In this document: one piece after another, positions 38,185-47,422 of the stretch | How the letters are laid out: every line of letters starts with the position of its first letter | Numbering within the stretch: position 1 is the first letter of the stretch | NCBI GenBank assembly: GCA_026392455.1 | Contig: JAPLCB010000011.1 | Coordinates: 186,001 to 250,000 of the forward strand | Reading direction: 5' to 3' | DNA from: Propionibacteriales bacterium | GTDB taxonomy: Bacteria > Actinomycetota > Actinomycetes > Propionibacteriales > Nocardioidaceae | Length of the DNA: 64,000 nt | Notes under the pieces: generated by a model | What the model was told of the DNA's origin: nothing | The model's database searches: none | Seen by the model: only the letters and a program-made list of their open reading frames with translations | Position numbers and translations under genes: made by a program

Positions 38185-38844
38185 TCAGGCCTCCTGTACG
38201 GACTTGGCGGCGGAGCGGATCATGACCAGACCGCCCTTGGGGCCGGGGACGGCGCCCTTGAGCAGGATCAGGCCCTTCTCCACGTCGACCGCGTGCACGG
38301 TGACGTTCTGGGTGGTGACGGTGTCCGTACCCATCCGACCGGCCATCCGGGTGCCCTTGAAGACGCGACCCGGGGTCGCGCAGGCGCCGATGGAGCCCGG
38401 CTTGCGGTGGTTGCGGTGGGCACCGTGGGAGGCGCCGACACCGTGGAAGCCGTGACGCTTCATGACACCGGCGTAGCCCTTGCCCTTGCTGGTGCCGGTC
38501 ACGTCGACGTCGTCGCCGGCGGCGAACAGCTCAGGGCTGATCTCCTGGCCGACCTCGTACGACCCCGCGTCAGCGGTACGGATCTCGGCGACGTGGCGAC
38601 GAGGCGTCACGCCGGCCTTCTCGAAGTGCCCGGCGGACGGCTTGGTCACCTTGCGGCCCTCGATCTCGCCGTACCCGAGCTGGATGGCGTTGTAGCCGTC
38701 CTTCTCGGGGGTGCGGACCTGGGTGATCACGTTGGTGCTGGCAGCCACGACGGTCACCGGGACGATCTTGTTGTTCTCGTCCCACAGCTGGGTCATGCCG
38801 AGCTTGGTGCCCAGCAGCCCCTTCACGTTGCGTTCGAAAGTCAT
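38185..38844 (-). CDS. rplC: 50S ribosomal protein L3
   Basis: A 219-residue L3 ([30 protein letters not shown] ... [45 protein letters not shown]). It initiates 50S assembly; its loop reaches the peptidyl-transferase centre. Confidence 0.98.
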   Translation of the reverse strand: MTFERNVKGLLGTKLGMTQLWDENNKIVPVTVVAASTNVITQVRTPEKDGYNAIQLGYGEIEGRKVTKPSAGHFEKAGVTPRRHVAEIRTADAGSYEVGQEISPELFAAGDDVDVTGTSKGKGYAGVMKRHGFHGVGASHGAHRNHRKPGSIGACATPGRVFKGTRMAGRMGTDTVTTQNVTVHAVDVEKGLILLKGAVPGPKGGLVMIRSAAKSVQEA

Positions 38845-38855
38845 CTAGATCTACC

Positions 38856-39164
38856 TCAGAGCTTGATCTCGATGTCGACACCGGCAGGCAGGTCGAGCCG
38901 CATCAGCGAGTCGACCGTCTTCGGCGTCGGGTCAATGATGTCGATGAGGCGCTTGTGGGTGCGCATCTCGAAGTGCTCGCGGGAGTCCTTGTACTTGTGC
39001 GGCGAGCGAATAACGCAGAACACGTTCTTCTCCGTGGGCAGCGGCACAGGGCCGGCCACCTTCGCGCCAGTACGGGTAACCGTGTCAACGATCTTCCGCG
39101 CCGAGGTGTCGATCACCTCGTGGTCATAGGCCTTGAGCCTGATGCGGATCTTCTGTCCCGCCAT
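38856..39164 (-). CDS. rpsJ: 30S ribosomal protein S10
   Basis: A 102-residue S10 (NusE), [29 protein letters not shown]. Besides its ribosomal role it binds NusB and NusG. First gene of the S10 operon. The ATG at 39164 is preferred to the GTG one codon upstream; GAAGGA precedes it. Confidence 0.98.
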   Translation of the reverse strand: MAGQKIRIRLKAYDHEVIDTSARKIVDTVTRTGAKVAGPVPLPTEKNVFCVIRSPHKYKDSREHFEMRTHKRLIDIIDPTPKTVDSLMRLDLPAGVDIEIKL

Positions 39165-39655
39165 CACGCGTCCTTCACTTCTCGTCCCGCGACTGTCTCG
39201 TCCCGTCTCGGTGAGACGGTCCGCCCTGCTCCCCCCTTCGGATCCGCGCGCTTGACCGTGTCAGACGCTCAGATCCTCGACCCCCGCGGTCGGGCGTGTC
39301 GCGGCCGTAAGGCACAGGACGAGCTCGACCTGGTGGTCGTTTTGTTCTCTGGGGTGTGCCCGACTGGGATGTCGGGCGGAACGGGATCTCCAGGTGCGGC
39401 ACGGACACGCGACCACAACGCCCCCATAACCTGGGAGCCAGGAGAACCTGTTCAGTAGTCAATATCCGCGCCCCGACGATCCCGCCGGAGCAACCGGACT
39501 ATCTTGGCAGAGATCGGCCGAGGCGCCAAATCGGTAGGCGAGCGAGCCGACCCTATGCCTACCAACCGGGAGCAACCGGGCGGATGGCCCGTCTTGGGGC
39601 CCTTGCTGGCAGGATGACGACCAGCAGCAGTTCCCGGGACCCAAGGAGGAGTTCG
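39165..39655. other. divergent spacer between rpsJ and the MoxR cluster
   Basis: A 491-bp stretch with no convincing gene; the listed ORFs are shadows or upstream extensions. It should hold the S10-operon promoter (minus) with a long leader and the promoter of the plus-strand cluster. A TTGACT on the minus strand (39459-39464) is a -35 candidate, but no -10 lies at 16-18 bp from it. Inverted repeat CGTCTCGG/CCGAGACG-like bases near 39200 (CTCGGTGAG) could be leader structure. Confidence 0.5.
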
Positions 39656-40750
39656 TTGACGGACCCGAACGCCCCGACGCCCCCCGGAGCGCCGCCGCCC
39701 GGGTGGCCTGGACCCGCCGGCCAACCCGGCCAGCAGGCCTGGTTCCCACCGCCGAGCCCGTACGCTCCGCCGCCCCCGGGCTACCCGCAGTTCCGGATGC
39801 CCGTGGCCCACAAACCCGGCGCCATCCCGCTACGACCGCTCGGCCTGGGCGACATCTACGACGGCGCCTTCAAGATCATCAGGTTCAGCCCCGGTGCCAC
39901 GGTCGGCTCCGCCGTCCTGGTCACCGCCGTGGCGATGGCCATCCCGATCCTGATCACCAGCTTCCTGGCGACCCTCTTCGACCTGTCGTTGACGACGTTC
40001 GAGTCGACCCAGTCGAGCTCGGCCGAGGTCACCGACCTGATCGCTGCCAACGGCACCCTCCTGGGCGGGTCGGTCCTGCAGGCGATCGGCCTGATCTTCG
40101 TGACCGGGATGGTTGCGCACGTCACCGCGGCCGCCGCGATCGGGCGCCGGTTGTCGCTCGGCCAGGCCTGGGCAGCGACCCGAGGCAGCCGCGGCAAGCT
40201 CGTCGGGTTGTCGGTGCTTCTCGGACTGGGCACCGTGCTCTACCTCGGGGTGGCCGTCGCCGCGGTCGCGGTCCTCGCCGTCACCCTGCCCCCGACCTCG
40301 GCCATCGTCGTCGGCGTCCTGGCCGGCCTGGCCGCCCTGGTCGGGTTGGTCTTCCTCTGGGGCCGGGTCTACTACCTGGCCGTGCCGCCGCTGATGCTCG
40401 AACCAGTCGGCGTGCTGGCCGCGCTCGGGCGTTCCTGGCGGCTGACGTCCCGACAGTTCTGGCGCACCATCGGCATCGCGCTGCTGACCCTGATGATCAC
40501 CCAGGTCATCGGAGGCATCCTCAGCGTGCCGTTCACCATCGTCGGGACGGTAGCGACCTTCTCGTCCGGCGACAGCGAGCTCGGGCTGATCCTCTACCTG
40601 GTGACGACGGGCCTCGCAGCGGTCGTCTCGTCGGCGTTCGTGGCACCGTTCACGAGCGCCGTGACCACCCTGCAGTACCTCGACCTCCGGATGCGCAAGG
40701 AGGGGTACGACGTCGAACTCCTCACCCGGGCAGGCATCACCGGCTCGTGA
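39656..40750 (+). CDS. membrane protein (glycerophosphodiesterase membrane-domain-like)
   Basis: A 364-residue protein. The first 60 residues are Pro/Gly-rich (PPGAPPPGWPGPAGQPG), followed by LGLGDIYDGAFKIIRFSPGATVG and about six transmembrane helices. This matches the membrane protein that heads the MoxR/DUF58 cluster in many actinobacteria; its function is unknown. The start is a TTG at 39656 with a strong AAGGAGGAG 5 nt upstream; no ATG/GTG has a comparable site. The stop overlaps the DUF4129 gene start by four bases. Confidence 0.78.
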   Translation: MTDPNAPTPPGAPPPGWPGPAGQPGQQAWFPPPSPYAPPPPGYPQFRMPVAHKPGAIPLRPLGLGDIYDGAFKIIRFSPGATVGSAVLVTAVAMAIPILITSFLATLFDLSLTTFESTQSSSAEVTDLIAANGTLLGGSVLQAIGLIFVTGMVAHVTAAAAIGRRLSLGQAWAATRGSRGKLVGLSVLLGLGTVLYLGVAVAAVAVLAVTLPPTSAIVVGVLAGLAALVGLVFLWGRVYYLAVPPLMLEPVGVLAALGRSWRLTSRQFWRTIGIALLTLMITQVIGGILSVPFTIVGTVATFSSGDSELGLILYLVTTGLAAVVSSAFVAPFTSAVTTLQYLDLRMRKEGYDVELLTRAGITGS

Positions 40751-41352
40751 TCGGCGTCGACGCACCTCTCACCCCTTCCCCGGAGCAGGCGGACTCGCTG
40801 CTGCGCCGCGAGCTCCTCCGGCCCGAGTACCACGACGAGAACCCCCTGCAGCAGCTGTTGCGCTGGATCGGACGCCAGTTCGAGTCCGGGCTGGACCGGG
40901 CGTCGTCGGCGTCGCCCCTGGGCTCCCTGGGCGCACTCCTGGTCTTCCTGCTCGTCCTGGTCCTGGTGGGGTGGCTGCTCTCCCGTGCCCGTCGCACCGC
41001 CCGTCGGGCGCCGGACCGTGGAGCGGTCCTGACCGCTGAACCGACCACGGCCTCAGCGCTGCGCGCACGGGCCGTCGCGGCGCTGGCTCGCGGGGACGCC
41101 GGCGCAGCCGTCGTCGACGGCTTCCGCGCTGTCACCCTGCGCCAGATCGAGGCCGGCGTGCTCGACGATCAGCCCGGAGCAACGGCCCACGAGGTCAGCG
41201 TCGGCCTGGGGACCGCCTTCCCCGAGCGCCGGGCGAGGATCGATCAGGCCGCGAACCTCTTCGACCTGGTGCTCTACGGCGACCGGCCCGCGCGCCCTGA
41301 TCAGGCTGAAGCCGTTCTCGCCCTGGATGACGACCTCGCGGCGGTTCGATGA
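40747..41352 (+). CDS. DUF4129 domain-containing membrane protein
   Basis: A 201-residue protein with one transmembrane helix (LGSLGALLVFLLVLVLVGWLLS, about residues 55-76) and a cytoplasmic DUF4129 domain (ALRARAVAALARGDAGAAVVDGFRAVTLRQIEAGVL). GTG at 40747 overlaps the upstream stop; the 549-residue ORF extension is a shadow frame. Such proteins accompany MoxR-DUF58 and may be linked to transglutaminase-like or cell-envelope systems, though no transglutaminase gene is present here. Confidence 0.85.
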   Translation: MIGVDAPLTPSPEQADSLLRRELLRPEYHDENPLQQLLRWIGRQFESGLDRASSASPLGSLGALLVFLLVLVLVGWLLSRARRTARRAPDRGAVLTAEPTTASALRARAVAALARGDAGAAVVDGFRAVTLRQIEAGVLDDQPGATAHEVSVGLGTAFPERRARIDQAANLFDLVLYGDRPARPDQAEAVLALDDDLAAVR

Positions 41353-42527
41353 GTACCGCGAACACCGTGACCACCGCGGGCACCGCCTCCGGGACGACCC
41401 CGGCCCGACGACCGGGCTGGCTTCGGCAGCACCGCTCCTGGGCGCTGATCGCCGCTGCCGTGGTGGCCGCAACCGCGCTCGCTGTGGCCCAGGGCAGCGG
41501 CACGAAGTACGACGCACCCCTGGACCCCGGCAATGCCGGACCGTCGGGGGCGCGCGCCCTGGCGCAGGTGCTGGCGGACCAAGGCATCGACGTCCAGATC
41601 GTTCGCGATGCCGCGGCGTTCACGGACACGACCGTCGACTCCCGGACGACGGTGCTGGTCACCAGCACCCAGGACCTCGGCACCAGCACGGCGAGGCAGG
41701 TCGTCGCGCGGTCGACCGGTGCCGACCTGGTGCTGGCAGAGCCGGGGTTCGGGATCCCCGAGCTGTTCGGCTCCGAGGACGGGACCGGCTACTCGCGGAC
41801 CCGCACCGTCGAGGCCGGTTGTCCTGACCCCCTGCTCCGCGGTCTGCGCGCCGAGACCCGGGAGGGGACGCTGTTCCCAGCGACCGACGGCGCGTGCTTC
41901 GCCGACGGACCCGGGGCGCTGCTCACCGCTCCGCGCCCAGGGGTGCGCTTCCTCGGAGCAGCGGACGTCCTCAGCAACGAGCAGATCACCAGGGCCGACA
42001 ACGCGGCGATCGCACTGCGCCTGCTCGGTCAGCGCTCCCGCCTGGTCTGGTACGTCCCCGACCCGGCCGACCTGACCGGGGACGACGGCGTCAGCCTCGG
42101 CTCGTTGCTGCCCGGCTGGGTCCGACCGGGCCTGGTGATCGGAACCGTGTCCGTCCTCGCACTGATGGTGTGGCGCGGCCGACGCCTCGGTCCGCTGGCC
42201 AGCGAACCACTCCCGGTCACGGTCGCCGCGATCGAGACCACCCTCAGTCGAGGCCGGCTCTACCGCAAGGCCGACGACCGCGGCTACGCCGCCGACGCCC
42301 TTCGCCGGTCAGCCCGGGCCGAGATCGGCGCCCACCTGATGCTTCCCCGCAGGTCCGCGGACGACGTGGACCTGCTCGTCCGCATGCTCGCGGCGCACAC
42401 ACCGACCGAGCCGGGCCGGATCCGGGCCCTGCTCGGTCCGGGCGGGCCCGTACCGCAGTCCGACCGAGACCTGATCGCCCTGGCCAACGACCTGGCCGAA
42501 CTCTCCAGAGAGGTACGTCGTCCATGA
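41349..42527 (+). CDS. DUF4350 domain-containing membrane protein
   Basis: A 392-residue protein. An N-terminal helix (WALIAAAVVAATALAVAQG) anchors a domain with GNAGPSGARALAQVLADQGIDVQIVRDAAAF and a TTVLVTSTQDLG strand typical of DUF4350. A second helix lies at LVIGTVSVLALMVW (about 260). It overlaps both neighbours by four bases (ATGA). Function unknown; conserved in the MoxR cluster. Confidence 0.85.
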   Translation: MSTANTVTTAGTASGTTPARRPGWLRQHRSWALIAAAVVAATALAVAQGSGTKYDAPLDPGNAGPSGARALAQVLADQGIDVQIVRDAAAFTDTTVDSRTTVLVTSTQDLGTSTARQVVARSTGADLVLAEPGFGIPELFGSEDGTGYSRTRTVEAGCPDPLLRGLRAETREGTLFPATDGACFADGPGALLTAPRPGVRFLGAADVLSNEQITRADNAAIALRLLGQRSRLVWYVPDPADLTGDDGVSLGSLLPGWVRPGLVIGTVSVLALMVWRGRRLGPLASEPLPVTVAAIETTLSRGRLYRKADDRGYAADALRRSARAEIGAHLMLPRRSADDVDLLVRMLAAHTPTEPGRIRALLGPGGPVPQSDRDLIALANDLAELSREVRRP

Positions 42528-43522
42528 CCGAACATTCCCCCACCCCGGACACTGCGCCGACCGCGCCTGACCAGGACGAGGCCCGGGCACGGCTGACTGC
42601 CGTGCGCGCCGAGGTCGCCAAGGTCGTGGTCGGCCAGGACGCCGCCGTCTCCGGCCTGCTGGTTGCCCTGCTCTGCCGCGGGCACGTCCTGATGGAAGGT
42701 GTTCCCGGGGTGGCCAAGACCTTGCTGGTCCGGACGCTCGCGGGAGCCCTGGCCGTGGACACCAAGCGGGTCCAGTTCACCCCGGACCTGATGCCCGGCG
42801 ACATCACCGGTTCGATGGTGATCGACTCCCACGCCGGCGAGCTCTCCTTCCGCGAAGGGCCGCTGTTCACCAACCTGCTCCTAGCCGACGAGATCAACCG
42901 CACGCCCCCCAAGACCCAGTCCGCCCTGCTCGAGGCCATGGAGGAGGGGCAGGTCTCCGTCGACGGCGTCTCCCGGCAGCTCCCGCGGCCGTTCCTGGTG
43001 GCCGCGACCCAGAACCCGGTCGAGTACGAGGGCACCTACCCGCTCCCCGAGGCCCAGCTCGACCGCTTCCTGCTCAAGGTGGTCCTGCCGGTACCCGAAC
43101 GAGAAGCGGAGCTGGAGATCCTCCGACGGCACTCCAGCGGATTCGACCCCCGGGACATCGCCGGCGCCGGGGTCCGCCCGGTCGCCGGACCGGCCGACAT
43201 CCTGGCAGGGCAACGGGGTGTGGCAGCGGTCCAGGTCGCACCGGACGTCGCCGGCTACATCGTCGACATCGCTCGGGCCACCCGCACGTCACCGTCGTTG
43301 AGCCTCGGCGTCAGCCCCCGCGGCGCGACCGCGCTGCTGCACGCGGCTCGCGCGTGGGCCTGGCTCAGCGGACGCGACTTCGTGACCCCGGACGACGTCA
43401 AGGTGCTGGCCCACGCCACCCTCGCCCACCGGCTGGGCCTGCGCGCGGAGGCCGAGCTCGACGGAACCGATGTCCACCAGGTGCTCGCCTCGGCACTCGG
43501 CTCGGTTCCCGTCCCGCGATGA
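42524..43522 (+). CDS. MoxR-family AAA+ ATPase
   Basis: A 332-residue AAA+ chaperone-like ATPase: Walker A in MEGVPGVAKTLLV, Walker B LLLADEINR, sensor 1 ATQNPVEYEGTYPLPEAQLDRF, and sensor 2 region SPRGATALLHAARAWA. MoxR proteins act with von-Willebrand-type partners, here the DUF58 protein encoded next. The ATG at 42524 overlaps the DUF4350 stop; the 542-residue ORF is an open-frame artefact. Confidence 0.95.
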   Translation: MTEHSPTPDTAPTAPDQDEARARLTAVRAEVAKVVVGQDAAVSGLLVALLCRGHVLMEGVPGVAKTLLVRTLAGALAVDTKRVQFTPDLMPGDITGSMVIDSHAGELSFREGPLFTNLLLADEINRTPPKTQSALLEAMEEGQVSVDGVSRQLPRPFLVAATQNPVEYEGTYPLPEAQLDRFLLKVVLPVPEREAELEILRRHSSGFDPRDIAGAGVRPVAGPADILAGQRGVAAVQVAPDVAGYIVDIARATRTSPSLSLGVSPRGATALLHAARAWAWLSGRDFVTPDDVKVLAHATLAHRLGLRAEAELDGTDVHQVLASALGSVPVPR

Positions 43523-43535
43523 CCGAGCCGCGCTG

Positions 43536-44825
43536 ATGGCGATCAGCGGTCGCGTCCCGCTCCTGCTGCTGGCAGGGGTGGTCCCGGTCGTGCTCCGGCC
43601 CGGTTTCGCGACGGCGTGGTCCTGGATCCTGCTCGTCCTGCTCGCGGCCGCGGCGGACTGGTTGGCGGCACCGGCACCGGACAGGCTGGGTCTGACCCGG
43701 TCCGCCGACACCCGGGTCCGGCTCGGCGAGGACACCAGCACCGTCCTGACGGTGACCAACCCGAGCGGCCGTCGGGTCCGGGGGGTGCTCCGGGACGCCT
43801 GGCAACCGACAGCAGGCGCCTGCGGGAACCGGCACCGGCTCACTCTGGACGCTGGCGGTCGGAGTCGACTGACCACCGCACTGCTGCCGGTACGGCGCGG
43901 GGACCTGCGGGCCGTCGGAGTGACCGTCCGCAGCTTCGGACCCCTGGGTCTGGCAGCGCGTCAGCGGACGACGACGGTGCCAGGGACCGTCCGAGCACTC
44001 CCCCCGTTCGGCTCGCGCAAGCACCTGCCGAGCCGGCTGGCCCGGTTGCGTGAGCTCGACGGTCGGTCAGCGGTCCGTCTCCGGGCCCCGGGAACCGAGT
44101 TCGACTCGTTGCGCGAGTACGTACGCGGCGACGACGTCCGCAGCATCGACTGGCGCGCAACCGCGCGCAACCGCAACGTCGTGGTCCGTACCTGGCAGCC
44201 CGAACGCGACCGACGGGTCGTCCTCGTCCTGGACACGTCGCGCACCTCGGCGGGCCGGGTGGCCGACGTACCGCGGCTGGACTCGGCCATGGACGCTGCC
44301 CTGCTCCTGGCAGCCCTGGCAGCGCGCGCCGGCGACCGGATCGACTTCCTCGCCGGCGACTACCAGGTGCGCAGTCGGCTGCGGCTCTCCGGGACCGACG
44401 TGGTCGGCCGCCTCCAGGACGCGATGAGCACGGTGAACCCGATCATCGCGGAGGCCGACTGGTCGGCGCTCGCCGGTGCGATCGCCCAGCTCGGACGACA
44501 GCGCGCCTTGGTCGTCCTGCTCACTCCCCTGGAGCCGTCGGCGATCGAGGAGGGTCTGCTGCCGGTCCTGCCGACGCTGGCCCGCCACCACCACGTGGTG
44601 ATCGCCTCGGTGAAGGATCCGGCGCTGGAGGAGATGGTCGGCGCTCGCGACGACGTCGACGAGGTCTACGGCGCCGCAGCCGCCACCCAGGTACTGGTCC
44701 GTCGCCGGCGAACCGCCGAGGTCCTCTCCGGGCTCGGGGTCGAGGTCGTCGACGCGGACGCCGAGCGGTTGCCACCGGCGCTGGCCGATCACTACCTGAT
44801 GCTCAAGGCCCTCGGCCGACTCTGA
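43536..44825 (+). CDS. DUF58 domain-containing protein
   Basis: A 429-residue protein with two N-terminal hydrophobic segments (VPLLLLAGVVPVVL, AWSWILLVLLAAAADWLAA), an Ig-like middle part, the DUF58 signature FDSLREYVRGDDVRSIDWRATARN, and a vWA-like fold with a partial MIDAS (VLVLDTSRTS). It is the usual MoxR partner. The start ATG at 43536 lies 13 bp after the MoxR stop. It ends 3 bp from the convergent SpoIIM-like gene. Confidence 0.9.
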   Translation: MAISGRVPLLLLAGVVPVVLRPGFATAWSWILLVLLAAAADWLAAPAPDRLGLTRSADTRVRLGEDTSTVLTVTNPSGRRVRGVLRDAWQPTAGACGNRHRLTLDAGGRSRLTTALLPVRRGDLRAVGVTVRSFGPLGLAARQRTTTVPGTVRALPPFGSRKHLPSRLARLRELDGRSAVRLRAPGTEFDSLREYVRGDDVRSIDWRATARNRNVVVRTWQPERDRRVVLVLDTSRTSAGRVADVPRLDSAMDAALLLAALAARAGDRIDFLAGDYQVRSRLRLSGTDVVGRLQDAMSTVNPIIAEADWSALAGAIAQLGRQRALVVLLTPLEPSAIEEGLLPVLPTLARHHHVVIASVKDPALEEMVGARDDVDEVYGAAAATQVLVRRRRTAEVLSGLGVEVVDADAERLPPALADHYLMLKALGRL

Positions 44826-44828
44826 CCG

Positions 44829-45824
44829 TCAGTGGGCGGTGGCGACCCGGTCCTCGAGCAGGGACGCGTCGATGTCACCGGTCTCCCCGCGGGCGTACGC
44901 CGCCCGGCCGACGATGAACACGTAGGCCAGGAACGCCAGCTCGGCCGTCGCGCCGATCGCGATCCGTCCCCAGGTCGCCAGCGGGGACGGCGTCACGAAG
45001 CCCTCGATGGCACCGCTGACGAGGAGGACGACGACCAGACCCAGTGCGATCGTGGCGGCGGTACGGCCCTCGCGGGCGACGGACTGCGTGCGGGTCGAGG
45101 ACCCCGGCTCGATCCAGGACCAGAACAGCTTCAGCCCGACGCCCCCGGCCACGAAGACCGCCGTCAGCTCCAGCATGCCGTGCGGCAGGATCAGACCCCA
45201 GAAGTGGGCGGCGTGATCGTGCCGGATCATGATCGACCCGATCACGGCCAGGTTGGCGACGTTGTTGAACAAGAGGAACACCACCGGCGCCCCGAGGATC
45301 CCCAGGGCCAGGCAGAGCGCGGCCACCCAGGCGTTGTTGACCCAGACCTGCAGCGCAAAGTGGCTCGAGGCGTAGGTGCTGTAGTAGTCCTCGAAATCCT
45401 GGTTGACCAGCTGGTCGATCTCCCGAGGGCTCATCAGGGACTGCTCGGCTGCCGGATGCTGGAGCAGCCAGACGATCATCACGGCGACCACCGCGACGTT
45501 CACGAGCAGGCAGCCGATCCACCAGCGGCGCAGCCGGTACAGCGCAGCCGGGAACGCATCGGTGAAGAAGTGCGCGACGTTGCGCCAGGTCGTCACCCGC
45601 GTTCCCACAGCGCGGCTGCGCGATCGTGCGAGCACCGAGGAGAGGTAGGCCACCACCGAGGCGTCCGGGGCCGAGGTACGCACCACGGAGAGATGGGTGG
45701 CTACCTGCTGGTAGCGCTCCACCAGCTCGTCGCTCTCGACGCCCGACAACCGGCGCCGGCGACTGAGCTGGTCGAGGCGGTCCCACTCGTGCCGATGCGC
45801 GATCACGTACGCATCGAGGTCCAT
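44829..45824 (-). CDS. stage II sporulation protein M-like membrane protein
   Basis: A 331-residue member of the SpoIIM/DUF95 family. A helical cytoplasmic part (YVIAHRHEWDRLDQLSRRRRLSGVESDELVERYQQVATHLS) precedes about six transmembrane helices, including WWIGCLLVNVAVVAVMIVWLL and the conserved NNVANLAVIGSIMIRHDHAAHFWGLILPHGMLELTAVFVAGG. In non-sporulating actinobacteria its role is unknown. The ATG at 45824 lies 7 nt from a TAGAGT -10 box. Divergent from the RDD gene. Confidence 0.88.
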   Translation of the reverse strand: MDLDAYVIAHRHEWDRLDQLSRRRRLSGVESDELVERYQQVATHLSVVRTSAPDASVVAYLSSVLARSRSRAVGTRVTTWRNVAHFFTDAFPAALYRLRRWWIGCLLVNVAVVAVMIVWLLQHPAAEQSLMSPREIDQLVNQDFEDYYSTYASSHFALQVWVNNAWVAALCLALGILGAPVVFLLFNNVANLAVIGSIMIRHDHAAHFWGLILPHGMLELTAVFVAGGVGLKLFWSWIEPGSSTRTQSVAREGRTAATIALGLVVVLLVSGAIEGFVTPSPLATWGRIAIGATAELAFLAYVFIVGRAAYARGETGDIDASLLEDRVATAH

Positions 45825-45831
45825 GACCACT

Positions 45832-45837
45832 ACTCTA
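45832..45837 (-). promoter_or_regulatory. -10 box of a leaderless promoter (SpoIIM-like gene)
   Basis: TAGAGT on the minus strand ends 7 nt before the ATG at 45824. Confidence 0.55.
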
Positions 45838-45863
45838 GGACGCCGTTCCCGAACGACCACGCC

Positions 45864-45869
45864 TATGCT
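45864..45869 (+). promoter_or_regulatory. -10 box of a leaderless promoter (RDD gene)
   Basis: TATGCT ends 7 nt before the ATG at 45877. Together with the box at 45832 it forms a compact divergent pair of promoters in 52 bp. Confidence 0.55.
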
Positions 45870-45876
45870 TGTCGCG

Positions 45877-46689
45877 ATGTCGGTCCCGAGCGAGTACGCA
45901 CCCCTGACCGCCGACGACCTGGTCACCGGCGAGGCGGTAGCGCTCGACCTGCCGGCAGCGTCCTTCGGGTCCCGGCTGGCCTCCGGTCTGATCGACCTGC
46001 TCGCGACCGCGGTCACCGCGATCGTCGTGGTGACCGCGATGGGGATGCTGGCCGACGGCGCGGACGACGCCCTGCTGTGGGCCTCGATGATCGCTGCGCT
46101 GATCATCATCTTCCTGGTGGTCCCGACCACGATGGAGACGCTGACCCGCGGCAAGTCGTTGGGCAAGCTGGCCCTGGGCCTGCGGACCGTCCGCGACGAT
46201 GCCGGCCCCATCTCTGCCCAGCACGCCTTCGTACGCGCACTGATCGGGTTCGTCGAGATCTTCCTGCTCAGCGGTGTCCCGGCGTTCTTCTCCGCACTGC
46301 TCAGCGAGCGCGGCAAACGGCTCGGTGACCATGCCGCGGGCACCTACGTGATTCGCGAGCGGTTCACCGCCAGCTTCCCGGCGCCAGCCCCGATGCCACC
46401 CGAGCTTGCCGGTTGGGCCCGGACCGCGGATGTCGCGCCGCTACCGGTCGCCGTGGCCCTCGGTGCCCGGCAGTTCATCGGACGCGCTGCCCAGCTGAGC
46501 CCCCAGGCCCGGACCGACCTGGGAGTTCGGATCGCCGGACAGCTCCAGCCCTTCGTCTCACCACCCCCGCCCGCGGGGACCCACCCCGAGACCTTCGTCG
46601 CGGCGGTCCTGGTGTCTCGCCGCGAGCGAGACCTGGCCCGGTTGTCCCGGGAGGAGAACCTGCGCCGGAGGCTGTTCAGCCGCTCCTGA
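45877..46689 (+). CDS. RDD-family membrane protein
   Basis: A 270-residue protein. The RDD domain has the Arg and Asp residues in SFGSRLASGLIDLLATAV and a later RGKSLGKLALGLRTVRDDAGP, with three or four helices. A soluble C-terminal part of about 110 residues follows (ALGARQFIGRAAQLSPQARTDLGVRIAGQL). RDD proteins are transporters or accessory membrane proteins of uncertain role. The last 14 bp overlap convergent trmB. Confidence 0.88.
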   Translation: MSVPSEYAPLTADDLVTGEAVALDLPAASFGSRLASGLIDLLATAVTAIVVVTAMGMLADGADDALLWASMIAALIIIFLVVPTTMETLTRGKSLGKLALGLRTVRDDAGPISAQHAFVRALIGFVEIFLLSGVPAFFSALLSERGKRLGDHAAGTYVIRERFTASFPAPAPMPPELAGWARTADVAPLPVAVALGARQFIGRAAQLSPQARTDLGVRIAGQLQPFVSPPPPAGTHPETFVAAVLVSRRERDLARLSREENLRRRLFSRS

Positions 46690-47404
46690 CCACGTAGGCC
46701 AGGTCGACGATGTCGCGGTCGACCGCGACGCCCTTGCGCTCGAACTTGGTCACCGGACGGTCGGCCCACCGCTCGACCCGGCCACCGGTCAGCCCGGGTT
46801 CGGCATCGAGGACCGCGATCATCTGGTCCGCGTAGTCAGCCCAGTCGGTCGCCAGTCGCCAGGTGCCGCCAGGGCGGAGCCGAGAGACGACCAGCTGGGC
46901 GAAGGATGCCGTGACCAGACGGCGCTTGTGGTGCTTCGTCTTCGGCCAGGGGTCCGGGAAGAAGGTCCACAGCTCACTCAGCGAAGCCGGTTCGACCAGG
47001 TTCTCCAACGACCAGATCGCGTCGACCCCGAGCATCCGGACGTTCTCGGCCCCGGCCTGGTGCAGCAGACCGAGGGTGTGGGCCACGCCCGGCATCCAGA
47101 CCTCGAGCGCCAGGATGTTGTGGTCCGGACGTGCCGCTGCCAGCGCAGCGGTCGCCTCGCCGATCCCCGAGCCGATCTCGATGATCAGCGGTGCGTCGCG
47201 GCCGAACCGCTCCATCAGGTCGAACCCGGCCTGGTCGACCGCGTCGTCCTCGATCACCCACTTCTCGTGGTGGGCGTCCCAGGACTCCTGCTGGCTCGGG
47301 GTGAACCGGCTGCCGCGGCGGGAGTAGGTCAGCACCTGACGCAGGCGGCGCCCGTCATCGGTGAACTGCAGGTGCGGGCGGGCAGGGGGAAGGGCGTCAG
47401 GCAC
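46676..47404 (-). CDS. trmB: tRNA (guanine-N7-)-methyltransferase
   Basis: A 242-residue enzyme that makes m7G46 in tRNA. SAM motif IIEIGSGIGEATAALA, the family signature FFPDPWPKTKHHKRRLV and C-terminal TKFERKG are present. GTG at 47404; a TACCCT box ends 7 nt before it, suggesting a leaderless transcript. Overlaps the RDD gene tail-to-tail. Confidence 0.95.
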   Translation of the reverse strand: MPDALPPARPHLQFTDDGRRLRQVLTYSRRGSRFTPSQQESWDAHHEKWVIEDDAVDQAGFDLMERFGRDAPLIIEIGSGIGEATAALAAARPDHNILALEVWMPGVAHTLGLLHQAGAENVRMLGVDAIWSLENLVEPASLSELWTFFPDPWPKTKHHKRRLVTASFAQLVVSRLRPGGTWRLATDWADYADQMIAVLDAEPGLTGGRVERWADRPVTKFERKGVAVDRDIVDLAYVVRSG

Positions 47405-47411
47405 GACGTGA

Positions 47412-47417
47412 AGGGTA
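47412..47417 (-). promoter_or_regulatory. -10 box of a leaderless promoter (trmB)
   Basis: TACCCT on the minus strand ends 7 nt before the GTG at 47404. Confidence 0.5.
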
Positions 47418-47422
47418 CGGCG

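Noticed and set aside
39440-39470. TTGACT as a full S10 promoter
   Set aside because: No acceptable -10 lies 16-18 bp downstream on the minus strand, so only a -35 candidate is mentioned.
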